64,000 nucleotides of DNA from Lumnitzera littorea. Its lineage: Eukaryota > Streptophyta > Magnoliopsida > Myrtales > Combretaceae. Under the pieces are notes generated by a model that worked only from the letters and a program-made list of their open reading frames with translations, was not told the origin of the DNA and made no database searches. Where the stretch lies: the NCBI GenBank assembly GCA_024138015.1, contig JAMXBB010000011.1, positions 75,497,386 through 75,561,385 of the forward strand, written 5' to 3'. Within the stretch, counting starts at the first letter, position 1; each line of letters starts with the position of its first letter. This document shows positions 39,080 to 51,600 of this stretch, one piece after another. A program made the position numbers and the translations under genes.

Positions 39080-39615
39080 TGGCTGATTTAAGAGGATTTA
39101 GAGGAAATTTTAGAGATTCAAGACAAATCTTTTCAAGAGGGAATGATGCTATTAAGAAGATTTTTAGAAAAAAAAATATATATATTTAATTTTTATTATC
39201 TTTTATATAAATAGATTTAGTTTTTTTTTTTATGGCTCAGTTAGATAAGTATTTTATTTGTAAGATATTGAATATTTTTTTTTTCTTGTTTCATTAAGAT
39301 TTAAATTCCTTATATGTTTGATCCTATAATTGGTTTAAGAGAGAGAAAATTAGTTTATGAATCGATGTGATGCCTTTTCTCTTATAGATAGTGTGAAGCT
39401 ATGTAAATTTTCATTTTGTAGTATGAGTTCATACAAATCATAGATGGTATTAGGCATAATCTCAATTTTGTGGTATGAGACTATTAGATACATCCCTTCT
39501 AAATTTGGTGTTTCTTTTCTAAAATATATATATACACATATATACATTTTATTTATTTCATAGCAATTTCATAGTATTATTCTTATTGCATTTATTGTTT
39601 AGATAACATATTCTT
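39080..39615 (+). mobile_element. PPT and LTR-like block of a Ty3-type element
   Basis: GATTTAGAGG..GATTCAAGACAAATC is followed by the purine tract AAGAGGGAA (39,135-39,143) and an AT-rich block that starts TGATGC at 39,144. Such a GATTCAAGACAAAT..GGGAATGATG arrangement is typical of the pol end of Reina-like Ty3 elements. The block to about 39,615 matches the - strand block at 26,151-26,626. It resembles the 27,448 LTR only weakly, so it is doubtful that the two form one LTR pair. Confidence 0.5.
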
Positions 39616-40604
39616 AATAAATTTCCGAGTTTTCCATTTTATTGATAAACTTAAAAGTTCATTTATGTTTATTAGGAACTTTAGGAGCTGTGCAAAATCA
39701 CGAACTATGGAGATATACGACGGACATTGAAAAATATTACAAACTTCGTGGAAGTTACGAAATCATTACAAGCCATGACGTTAGATCTTTATGCCTCTTC
39801 TATAAGAACTGTTACAATATTTATTTCTATTTTATGAATACAAATTATATTTACATTATTTTTGAAAACCTTGTCGATCAAGTTATGAATACTAAGGTAA
39901 ACTAGGAACAAATGAAACTAAAATTACATTTTATTTTATTTTTTTTACAGCGATGAATCATATGAAGATAAAATATTGCATCACTATAATTTATCGGTGA
40001 TTCATGAAGCTTTAGTTGAATTATACACCTGGAAATTTAAATAACAACTTTTAAATACCATGAACCTTTAAGTTCAATTATAAACTTTTAAGCAAGGATA
40101 CAAATCTTCCTTTCTTTTATATTATATATAATATATATATTTTCGAAGTTTCAAATTACATATAAATATATTTTGCAATCATTGCTGCTTCCACTTCATC
40201 TTTAAATTTCCCCCTCAACTTATAATTATATGAGACAATCTTGTATGTGAAGTTATGGCTCGAATTATTATTCATGGGACCATCTTGGCCTTCAATTTAG
40301 ATTCATACTTTTCAATTTGCCCATCCTTTTTATGTATCTTTCATGAATCATTACAATTTCTTCACACGTTGTTGGTTGGACCTCTACATCCGTCCAAGTC
40401 CTTATCGTAGAGACAAAGTTTCTCTTTTCTCTTTTTATTTTTCGGTCCATGTGATGTAAAGCTATGGCGGACATTTTTTAATTTTTAATGGCTGGCACTT
40501 CAGCTTCTGGGTTCTGTTTTCTGATGGAGCAAGACAGATTATTCAATTCACAGCCATATAAGAAGTCCACTTTAGTCCTGATCTAAGTCTTTCACACACA
40601 CACG

Positions 40605-40637
<33 letters not shown>

Positions 40638-41319
40638 TTGCCGAAGTCTTTCACATAATTTATATTCTCTACTCTTGAATTTAATCAAATCCTTGGTATT
40701 TCAAGTAAGTGATGAACTTCCTCTACGTTTGTATTTTATTATTATTATTAATTTTGTGTCGATTAGTAAATCTTGTATATCTTGAACATAAATTAGATAA
40801 AGCATTGATAAAAGAAAAGGGACCTGTCGCTATACGAACATAAAATAATATAATCACCTACTTAAAATATGAAAGATTTAATTGGATTTTAGCTTATAAT
40901 ACGATGGCTTTGTTGAATTTTTTAAAAATATAAAGCAAGTTGACTGTAATTATCCACATTATTTAATTTAATTGGCATGGTTTTGGGATCGAAATCCATC
41001 ATTTGATAAAAGAACATCAAGTCAAAATTTTGCTTGTACTCATAATCAGCGTTCAGCAAAAGTGTGGGTTCTACTTCCGGAAGATGTAATGCAGTAGCTA
41101 CTAGCAAGTGGCAGGGACAACTAGGTAGGGAAATTTATCATACTCGAGCTAGGTAGGGTGTGCATGCACTAGTCATTTTAGACTGTATTAGCGCTAATTA
41201 ATCAATAAGAAAAGAAGGATCAAATATATTGGGCTTCACTCCATAACTAACTCATTTAAAGATTTAAGTTTATAAATTTGCTACGGTTTCTTTAAGTTAT
41301 TTTATTATGTAATTATTCC
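39616..41319. other. AT-rich region without recognised genes
   Basis: No protein or RNA gene is seen. A (CA)n-(TA)n microsatellite lies at about 40,594-40,638 and a palindromic AT stretch at about 40,120-40,142. Confidence 0.5.
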
Positions 41320-44002
41320 AAATTATAGAAAGGAAAAATAAGAAAAAATCAAAGGAAAATAAAAAAAATTAAAACAAAAATAAAGCAAGGACTGAGTTAG
41401 GACGGTTCCCAAACCATCCGATGACTTGACGTAGAGCCTCACTGCCACCTAAGAGAGCCACCATTGACTAGGGTAGGCAACAACCCCTCACCAACAAAAG
41501 GTAGTCGGAGCTCCAATGAACTCAGGTTCTAAGTTTCTACTTTGTTTTTCTCTATTTTTGAAAAATTATTAAATTAATTAGGAAAAATGTGAAAAAAAAT
41601 TAATTCCTAGGTCATTTTATATGTACTTTCATTTTGTAAATTTATTTTTACAAAATTAGGAATATTAAATGTACTTGCTTAACAAATATACTATTCATTT
41701 GAAATTTGAAATTCAAAATCAATACACTAAATGATGTAATTTCTAGCTCAAATTTTTTTTTTGTAAGATACTTATGATATATAGATAATTGCTATGTATC
41801 TTGATTTTTTATTTGAATATCTTTAATATTTATTTTATTTTTTGGCCTAAAAATAGCTTGAAATTAGGCTGAAAATGTTAAATAAATAGGATTTATGAAA
41901 TTAAATAGTTAAATTGACTTAAATTGATTTCTAATGAAGTATAATGGTATTAGGATAGGTTGAAAATAATTTTGTACAAAAAGAATCATATTTGGGTAAT
42001 TAAGTATAATTTAGGGGTAAAATCGTAATTTTGAATATATAGGTAATGAATTGATAACATGAAACTAAGTGATAAATGAATTTTACATATTTTTAGGAGT
42101 TTATAGAAATTTTTGGGGATTTATTTGGTAACTCGAGCTATTTATTACTAATTTATGTAGTAAAATAACTTAAATAACAAACTGATACACAATTTTAGTA
42201 ATAATAGGTTAAAATATGTTAGATAATTGAATAAAAACTATCTATTTGTGTACTAATCAGATTGGATAAAAATTATATTTTTTAATATATTTAATAATAT
42301 TTTAATAACTGAGATACGTTATAGAGGTATTAAGATTAGATAATACCTTAATAATATAAATTACGTATAGTACGATAATATTTTATTAGATACGCATGAC
42401 TGTGTTAAAAATTCGAATTATCCATTAAAAGTTATCTGTAGAAATTAAGACTCGTAATACGTATCATTAAGTCTATACGAGCCCAACAATATTATTTTTA
42501 CTAAAATCGAATAAACTTAGGTAATATAACCTATATCTTTACAATATTATTAATTTATGTATTACTATAACTTTACCGTAATCGAGACGTGATTTAAACA
42601 ACTAAAAGTACGTTTTGATATGATCGGAATAATATATTATACATAATAGTATAATTGTGTATATTATTAATATTTAATAAATTAACTCGATCGATATAAT
42701 GAAACTATATATTATTATATAAGGAAAATGATAATACACTTTATATATATAGCCACTTTAGATAAAACCTTAATGTTTTAATAACTATTATGAAATTTGA
42801 ATTTGGGTCTTGTATGTATAGGGTCTAATGATCAAACCACTGATGATACGAGTTTTTCGCAGTAAGTGTCGGGACAGGTAAGTAGGATCAATACTTTACA
42901 GCATTTTGGAACATTATTTCAAAATATTTGAGAACTTTAGTATATATTAGCTTGTAATTGTAGTTAGCTATTTATGTGTATGCAGCGTTTATGGTTTGGT
43001 TTTGATTTGCTGTCATGGGAGCTGAGCTCTATGATATGGTTGTTTTGTGATTATTATGCTTGAATTATTTGAGCTTAGTTGATCACCTAAAAAAATAAAC
43101 TAAATTAAACTTAGCTTAACATCTAACCTGATATGCATCGCAACTCATTAGGGGTAACGACTAGGAGTCTCGAGCCAAACATAGATTCCCTTCGATGAGA
43201 ATAGCTGAAATGGTCATTTTCCCACCCTTAATCGAACTAAGTGACAGGAGAGAAGACCGCAACAAGATTAAGGGCCGTAATTCGAAGGTGGTTACAAGAA
43301 GAGGGTGTTCTTCATTGCATAAGCCTCAGTTTGATCTCGATTTGCGAGTACATGACGTCAATCTCCTCAACCCAGATTAGAGTAAGTGAAATTTCTTTAA
43401 TCTCACAATGAATTAGATATCGTCGTACGATGGTATTTGCTTGTATATTCATTGTATTTAATTAACTTGGTTGAAAACTTTACTTGTGATGTGTTGAGTC
43501 TATACTTTTGTCTCCGCCTTACTTATTGAGCAAGTTGTCGCTTATTCTACTATAGTTTGTTTTATAGGTTTCAAATGGATTATAAGTGCCTACCCAACAC
43601 CAAAACACTAGTAGAATGGGACAGGGAGTGAGATGCAACATAAATGACTAGTTATTGCCTTTAATATTAACTTTTTATCTTTTAAGGAAAATTACATAAG
43701 ATTCCTCAAAAGGCTTGGTAATTTTCAATATTTTGGTCTGTATGTGCAATGATACGTGCTTGTGGGATTTATTACCACTATTTTGTAAGGTCAAATTACA
43801 AAATTTATTTTTAACAAATTATTTCAAAAAGATGACTCTACAGGTTTATATCAAACAGGTATTGAATTGGATGTTTCAAAGGGATAGAGTCAAGTACGCC
43901 TTGTGTGAACTAGGTCTAGGATAGCAGCTGTAAATACAGTTTTTATCTTAGGATGGTTCATACGGCGGGAATGTTACGATTTTACCTTTTGAAGACGTGA
44001 CG
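41320..44002 (+). mobile_element. Degenerate large LTR, 5'-truncated (TGTAAGC..GTGACA family)
   Basis: Blocks at 43,120-43,560 and 43,880-44,002 match the reverse complement of the solo LTR at 50,323-53,346 in order. Shared words include ACTCATTAGGGG, GCATAAGCCT and TTTCTTTAATCTCACRA. The end GAAGACGTGACG corresponds to GAGGCGTGACA. The AT-rich part from 41,580 to 42,700 has the same character. The family's TGTAAGCCCC start and its first several hundred bases are not found, so this copy lacks its 5' end. No primer-binding site is clear after 44,002. Confidence 0.6.
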
Positions 44003-45689
44003 GTAGGGGGCCAATTAAGTACAATATGGAGATTAGGCTTGAATCCTTTGTGAGACTGTATTGGTGGTTTGGCTATGAGGCGAGCTTCTTGCTTCGAGGT
44101 ACCTACAAAAAGCCTTTGGTAGATTTATTTACGAGAGCTATTTGATACTTAAGTCAACAATAAGAGAAGAAAAAGGAGACAATGGGGGTATCCAAACACT
44201 ATTCAACTTAGGGGGAAGGTGCTTAAATGGAGTAATATCTTAATGTTAATTGACATCTTTAGAGGATGTTGGATGTATTGGTCACACCATGTCAGGTCAC
44301 CGTCAATGAGTGGAGGAGGAAAGCAGGCGCAAAGGACAAATAACCTTGAGAAAGGGGGAGGAAGGCTCTATCTAGCTTGCGAACTGAGGGCTAGGTTCTT
44401 AGGAGTCTTGTAAAGGAGGAGGTCTCTTTGAGCAATAAGTGTACTCCTAAGGATCAGAAGGGCTTTAATAGCTCGGGTGCATCTAAGCAGGCGGTTAGTT
44501 CCTTAGTGACTCAATGCTTAAAGGGCGAGCCTTTGAGGTACATGGCTGCAAGTCGAGTACTCGAGAACTACAGGGTGCTTAGGTAGGTAAGGCATCTATT
44601 CGCCTTACTGCTAATAGGCTTCAATGGGCCTTCATTTAAATTGGGTCTCAGGCCTACCCATAGCATGTCAATAGTAATTATAGTGGAAGGCAATTGAATT
44701 ATTAGTGATATGTTGTATCTCCTGAATTTTATTATGTGCAAGTCATGGGAAGAAGTAAGCAGTTAGACAATTATTATCTAATAACCTTTGAACTATTTGT
44801 ACCTACATTTCAATATTTGAATCTTCTTAGATCGGGCCTTAAAAATTAAGCCTTTGGTGATATTAATCAAAAGAGTGATATCGAGCTGTAAAAACTCTAA
44901 TAAGAGATTCGCAATTGAACTACCGATTTAGTGGTATTAACCAAGTGGTCAACTATAAGAAGAGTAAACCGAAGGCATTATAATTAGTTGATCCTCATCT
45001 CGTTTAGGACGTGTCAACATAACACCAAGCATCCAACTATTGGGATGAAAATTTACTATCAACAAAATTATTATTTAATTATAATACTTAACTAATATGG
45101 ACATTATAATTACACATTTAATGTAAATAGCCTAGGGCTACTTACTTTATTGACTAAGAGATCTTTACCCTCATTAAATAAGGATATAAAAATTGTACTC
45201 TCGTTAAACAATTTTTGTAGACACTCAATTTTTGTCTCCCATTTCGTATTTTATTTTATTTATCTGGAGAAAGCACCATATTTCAAAAAAAAAAAAAAAA
45301 AGATTGAAAAAATATAAAATGTCAAAAGCATTTGAGTCTAGTTAGTTAGTTGTTTAGGGTTAGATCAGTAAAAGTTCAAAATATACATGCAATTTAATAA
45401 ATTTAGAGTCTTCAAAATCTTTTAAACTTCATTAGAAAAATATTACAATAAAGTATTTAAATAGATATTTTAATGGGATTAATTAAAATAGAGCTCTTTG
45501 TTTATTAAATTTGAATTTGGTGATAATATATATGTAGCATGTATATATTTTGGCAACTAAATTTATTTGGGGTTAGTTTAAATAAGTCAGAGTGGTTTGT
45601 GCTTGTAGTTGAAAACTAACATGAAAGTTGGGTTGGACTTGAAAGAAAGAGTGACCCACCTTTTGTAGTTTAAATATAGATAGATTGCA
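44003..45689. other. Unassigned sequence after the large LTR
   Basis: No conserved motif is recognised in any frame. It could be interior sequence of the element whose LTR ends at 44,002, but nothing beyond position supports this. An A18 run lies at about 45,284-45,301. Confidence 0.4.
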
Positions 45690-45800
45690 TGAGGTATGAG
45701 AAAGTTTCCTGGTTCAGTTGGCTTAGCTCACGGATTTGGGATTACTAGGGGGTTAGATGTCCTGTGTTCTTTGCCTATCAGCAGCTTGAGCATACGGGTT
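45690..45800 (+). mobile_element. Possible tRNA-derived SINE fragment
   Basis: The stretch GGTTCAGTTGGCTTAGCTCA resembles a pol III A box (TAGCTCAGTTGG type). GATGTCCTGTGTTC, about 40 bp on, resembles the B-box context of plant SINEs (GGTCCTGGGTTCGA). No poly(A) or target duplication was found. It could equally be a chance match. Confidence 0.3.
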
Positions 45801-45899
45801 TTTCCTTTTGCTCCAGGTCACTGCTTCATCCTTAGCTAATCCCTGTCGAGTCTGATAATGGAGGATACCGTGGCTTCAAAACTTAGTCGAATTTCCTAT

Positions 45900-46950
45900 C
45901 AAATTTTTATGAATCTTTGTGGGTATTGATCATATATCTAAAATAATAAAAATATTTGCATTTAACAACAAATTTTTAAAGGACTTGATAGGTTTAGATC
46001 TCCTTCATGGCGAGCCAATCAAAGGAAAAAAGGAGATTCAATTCACTATAAATGAAATTGGGATCACAGAATTTGAAGAACTCAGTCATCACCTACTGTC
46101 GACCTCTATCCATCCACGCATAGAACTGCCAACCCAATCTCAACTCACACCCAAAACTTCCGAACCAAACTCTCCAATCAGCGACATCATCCAACCTCCA
46201 ACAGCAAACACTCAGCCCCTTCGTCATCGTAACAGCTGCATCCTCAACTTGGCCAAACAACAACAGTAGACCCCCCATCCGATCACCTTTCTCTTGCCAC
46301 CGGCCAGCGAACGCCCAACAAGTTTCGCAACAGCAGCTGATACGGTCCTGAACATACACTGCATAGCCACGCCACGTTTGGAACTCCATCCACATCCTCT
46401 TCGCCGAATACACAACTCCACTGCCACAAGCACCTAAACCCCCTCAACCAAAGCTCGATACGCTACTCCCAGCCGTGCGACACCGACGAACACCAAGCTT
46501 TACAGCCACGTGATCTTCACCGACGCCCCAAATACATCAGCAGCTGAACCCCCATGACCCGTAACCTGTGACACGCACACGAAGCAGTCCTCCTTCAGCA
46601 AACACCAATTCGATCAACACCAAACGGCGGAGCCCCTACCCACTGCTCAATTCGCGTAAGCCAATGCTTCAACAATTACAGCAGCACCAATCAACCCCCT
46701 CAATTCGACAACCACTCCACCTTCCTAGCAGACCACTGCAGTTCAACTCCTCACAACATGAACCAATCCACGACAACCCAACCGAACCCCACAACCAAAC
46801 ACCACCCTTCTCTAGCGGCCATCTTCAAAACCTCTCTAAACCACCACCACGACCGGTGGCATTGTTCCTAACCTCCCTAAGTCCAATTTGATTCATATAA
46901 ATAACCGATTTCCCACTGCTTTGGTGCTTGGATTAAACCACCCCGACGTT
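45900..46950. other. Cytosine-rich block without recognised gene
   Basis: From about 46,090 to 46,880 the + strand is strongly C-rich and G-poor, unlike its AT-rich surroundings. It holds open frames on both strands: Pro/Thr/Ser/His-rich on +, Trp/Cys/Gly-rich on -. No family motif is seen. The + frame at 45,919-46,269 has a less biased first half. The long frames are probably a result of base composition. Confidence 0.4.
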
Positions 46951-46979
46951 GGAGTTTGTTAGTATTAATAGCCCGATTT

Positions 46980-47340
46980 TACTACATCCACTGCATGCGC
47001 CTTCAGTGTAATAACTGAATAACTGAAGACACATATAGTAGATGTGCTTTCAGTATACCACCTATATAAAGTCCAATTTGCATGGTTAGAGCTCATTTTT
47101 ACCTATACTGATTTCTAAAATTTTCAAAACACAGAGAAAATTAAAAGGAAGGTATAGTTAGAGTACCGAACCATTTTCTAATATGAGTATATATCATTTA
47201 CAGGTAACAATCTATAATTTATGTGAATTTTATTTATTTAATATTTTTTTGTTATCTTAATAATAATTGACATTATTCAATATTTTGTTGTAGAAAAAAA
47301 TTTGTTCATTAATAACGTAAATTTTATAATTATAGATGTA
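46980..47340 (+). repeat. Left terminal inverted repeat of the MULE
   Basis: This pairs with 57,560-57,945. The outermost part is itself hairpin-like (CATGCGCCTTCAGTG..AACTGAAGACACAT..ATGTGCTTTCAGTATAC). TATATAAA at 47,063-47,070 stands where the right repeat has its own TATA box, and would serve the + strand PMD gene. Confidence 0.65.
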
Positions 47341-48165
47341 CCGTAAATTGTGTAAATTATTAGTATTTGATGAAAATATATTTTATGTTGTCTAAATTTA
47401 GGAATTTTTTATGTTATGTTACATAAATTATACGAATATAAATTTCGTAATTATAGATGTACTGTAAATTGTGTAAATTATTAATGTTTAATGAAAATAT
47501 ATTTTATATTATTTAAATTTAGGAATTTTTTGTGTTACGATACATAAGTTATACAAATATAAATTTTGTAATTATAGATGTATCATAAATTGTGTAAATT
47601 ATTAATAATTGATGAAAATATATTTTATTTTGTTTAAATTTAGGAATTTTTTATATTACAGTACATAAGTTATACGAATATAGATTTCGTAATTATAGAT
47701 GTACTGTAAATTGTGTAAATTATTAATAATTGATGAAAATATATTTTATTTTGTCTAAATTTAGGAATTTTTTGTGTTATGGTATATAAGTTATACGAAT
47801 ATAGATTTTGTAATTATAGATGTACCGTAAATTGTGTAAATTATTAATAATTGATGAAAATATTTTTTTTATGTTGTTTAAATTTAGGAATTTTTTGTGT
47901 TACGGTACATAAGTTATACGAATATAGATTTCATAATTATAGGTTTATCGTAAATTGTATAAATTATTAATAATTAATGAAAATATATTTTATGTTATAT
48001 AAAATTAGGAATTTTTTGTGTTACGATACATAAGTTATATGAATATAGATTTAATAATTATAGATTTACCGTAAATTATGTAAATTATTAATAATTGATG
48101 AAAATATATTTTATGTTATGTAAAATTAGGAATTTTTTTTTGTATTGTGGTATATATATTTGGCG
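47320..48165 (+). repeat. Seven-unit subterminal tandem array, period 121 bp
   Basis: The word GTAAATTGTGTAAATTATTA and its variants recur at 47,343, 47,464, 47,585, 47,706, 47,827, 47,950 and 48,071. Each unit also holds TGATGAAAATATATTTTAT, TAGGAATTTTT and ATAAGTTATACGAATATA. GTTACGGTAC and GTACCGTAAA within neighbouring units are inverted copies of each other. The right end of the MULE shows only about one unit (57,480-57,600). Confidence 0.9.
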
Positions 48166-48659
48166 TTTTTTTTTTTTATGTTGGGTTGAATTAAAAAGTC
48201 AATGTTAAGTATTTGTATTGGTGACGCAGCTTAACAAAATGACTAAGTGCATTTTGTAAAGTTGTCGCTCGGCGTGTAGATGGCGTTTTTTATTTCATCT
48301 AAATATTCGGTTCATTGTGACATTACTAGCTTGTAAATGGTAGATTGCGTGAAAGTAAATGTCTATGCGAACGGAATTATAGTGATGGGTAGTTGGTTTA
48401 CTAAACTTATTTGTATATGATAGCAAGATAGATAGAGCCGGGATTGATTTATCCACGTGTACTTGTGAGGTAGGCCAATCACCATTCACAGGCCATCTAG
48501 AAGGGCAGGGTGAGTAATGTCATTATCATTTACAACCAATTCCCTAATTAATGATATGTTACTTACTAACTTAACTGAATGTTTGTTTAGGAAGTGGCAT
48601 ATACACTACGAGTGCGGCGTAGTGAGATGTCAATACATAAGGATGAGTAGGATATCCTT

Positions 48660-51600
48660 ATTCATTTTAGGATAGAGCCGTATATACGAAAGGCTGGGTT
48701 CTGGGGAGTTTCATAGCTTCCATTTATTATGTTGGATTGACATTTGATTACGGAACTTATCAAGAGATGGAGGCTCGAGACACACACATTCTTCCTACAC
48801 ATTAGAGAGGCGACCATCACACTACAGGATGTTAAGGTTCAGCTTGGACTTCCAGTTGAGGGGTTCGCATTGGCAGGGCAAACAAAGACAGATGATGAGG
48901 AGAGCTGGGTTGATGTAGGAGAGAGGTTCCTGGGTGTAAGGCTTGCTCGGATGAGGGGTGCTTGCTTATCTCTGACATGGTTACAGGAGCATTTCTGGAT
49001 ACTTCCCCGTGGGGTGAAGGACGAGATGGTCCGATAGTATGCGCGTGCGTACATACTTAAGTTGATGGGATGATTTATATTTGCGAATAAATCCTCCAGC
49101 CTTATCCACCTAATGTTCATGCCATTATTGGAGGACTTCTTAGTAGTTGGGCAGTTTAGTTGCGGCAGTGTGTGCTTAGCATGGTTATACCAACAGCTAT
49201 GTTCTACGTCCTCATCCGATGTACATAAGTTAGGAGGGGCCGTGATTCTACTGTAGGTTTAAGCTTGGGATAGATTCTCACATGTAGCCCCCCTTAATTG
49301 ATATGGGTTTATTATCGACGGGAATAGGCTATTGGCAGCCAGATGGAGGGTATTGCGGGATACGACTCTACATCCAATGCATGTTGTAGATGCGTATCGC
49401 ACAACTTTTGACATGCAGACGACGCAGTAGGTTTGATATGATAAGTTATCCTCTTGGCTGTATTTGTATTGACCATAAGTGATAACTATCATTGTTTGAC
49501 TAGTTGTTTAATTTTGTTTTTCTTTGTTTTCTACCCTTTAGGTTATTTGGGAGCCTTACACAAAGGAATCGCTACAATTGTTGCCTCAGTATTGTATTGC
49601 CGGGCGACACATTTAGACTGCCCGAGTACCACTCATATGTTTTCACATCATTGAATGGTGTTTTCTCGATCATATCGTCCAGCAGTTTGGAAGATATCAA
49701 TACGTTCTATAGGAGGTTAACACCTCTTAGTAGCTCCACTAGCTGGACCTCCAGGGTAGGACAGATGTTAACTGAATCAACATACGCTCTTTTTACATCT
49801 AGGCTTAGTGATAGAGATATGAATTCTTAGTATACATCCAAGGTCCTCGAGGGGTTTGATGAGAGCTATTAGCCGTGGTATAAACAGATAACTCGGCGTT
49901 ATATTACACACTACGGAGCTGTCATTGGTTAATTGGTACGTATATCTAAAATAGTCCATTATTTTTATTTTTCACTCGTTTATACTTGCTATCATATATA
50001 CCAACATCTGTTTTCTTAACTTATTTCAAGTGGATTCGTTCAGGAGTATTAGACTAGCACCTGACTATCTTACAGCGCTGAGTATTGCAAATGGGGCACT
50101 TGACTTTATTGAGCAACATAGTGGCCTTATCCTTTACCCATAGCAACAAGGCGTACATGAGCCACCCCATATGGACCACAGTGGGGATCAGGGACCACCT
50201 TTGACGAGGAGATGCTAGCTTCTTGTGCACTACCTAAAAGTAGAGCTAGAGTTCGAGGAGGCAAGGCTCGAGCGATACGTCGTCAGGCAGACCTCAGTAA
50301 CAATATCGCACCACATGCTCGTTGTCACGCCTCGAAGCGGCAGAGTTGTAATAGTCCTACCGTGTAAACCATCTTAAGATAGAAGTTGACCTTACAACCA
50401 CTATCTTAGACCCGATCTACATAAGGCGTCTACGACTAACCTGCTTTGAAGTAAACAGTTTGTAATTTAAATAAATCATTTACTTAAGAAAGTGAAGAAA
50501 TATATATATTCACTATAATTCAGTTATTACAATTAAAATTTACAATATTTCTCTGTAATATATTTCCTAGTTATTACATTATTCAAAAATGAAATATTCT
50601 AAAATAAAAGTTTAGATCTTAAAAATATATGTTTAGTCTTCAAATGTTTTTCCTTACTCCCCAAGATCCAGTAGTTGCTAGCTGCAGAGTAGTTATATGC
50701 TACTTCTTAGCTAGCACCTATACGACGTTTATAGGGATGTGAGCAACCACAACTCAGTAAGTTAGAATGGAGGACTTAAAACTATACCATAAACACAACA
50801 AGGTTATCAACCAACTTATTAGGTGCAATGCATATTTAAGCAAATGCCATCGCACGACGTTGTTCGGCCTGTCGTGAGATTAAAGAAATTGTGCCCGCTC
50901 TAATCAAGGTTGAAGAGTTGCCGTTAATGCAACAGCTCACGACCAAACCTAGGCTTATGCAATGGAGACCTCGTTCTTCTCGCGACTATCTTCGAACCAT
51001 TGACTTCACCTTCGCCGCGACCTCCTCTTCTGTCATGTAGTTCAACTAAGGATGAAGAAGGGACCCTTTGCAATCCTACGCTATCCCTTTTGAAGGGGTC
51101 AGTATTTGGCCGGAGAATCTTAGGTTTCCCCTAATGGGTTGCCATGCAAGTCCAATTATGATTACTGGTCGTATATTTGATTAGGTCTAGTTTAGGGTGA
51201 TCAATCCTTTTATACAAATCATACAATACAAGCTAGAATAACAAACAGAATCATAGCATCACTCATAATCAAGCACATGCACACATTAAACTATCTAACA
51301 AGCACAACTAAGCATAATCTTAAGCCTCCAAAATACAGTAACGTATTAATCCCAACTTACCTCAACTCCTCGCTCACTCACTCGAGGTCCGACTCGCTCA
51401 AGCCATCACCGATCATTCCTATTACATAAACGTGGTTTCAGTTTTCATATAACTATTATAGGTTCGTTTTATCCTATAACACTTATTGTTATGTTTTGTT
51501 TAGGGTTTAATATACCTAATTATCTAGGTCTTAAGTCTTTTAGGCTCTAGTTCGATTTTTAAGTACTGTTTTATACCTGAACTCTAGAAATTCGTTTCAA

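Noticed and set aside
27448..39620. Integrated plant pararetrovirus
   Set aside because: RT, RNase H and protease alone might suggest one, but LTR, tRNA-Met primer site, gag knuckle and integrase show a Ty3/gypsy retrotransposon.
46093..46433. Trp/Cys-rich 106-codon frame on the - strand
   Set aside because: It lies in a C-rich block where stop codons are rare by composition, and has no recognisable family motif.
47320..48165. CRISPR-like array
   Set aside because: The seven units are 121-bp direct tandem copies without separate spacers, in a plant MULE end. They are not CRISPR.
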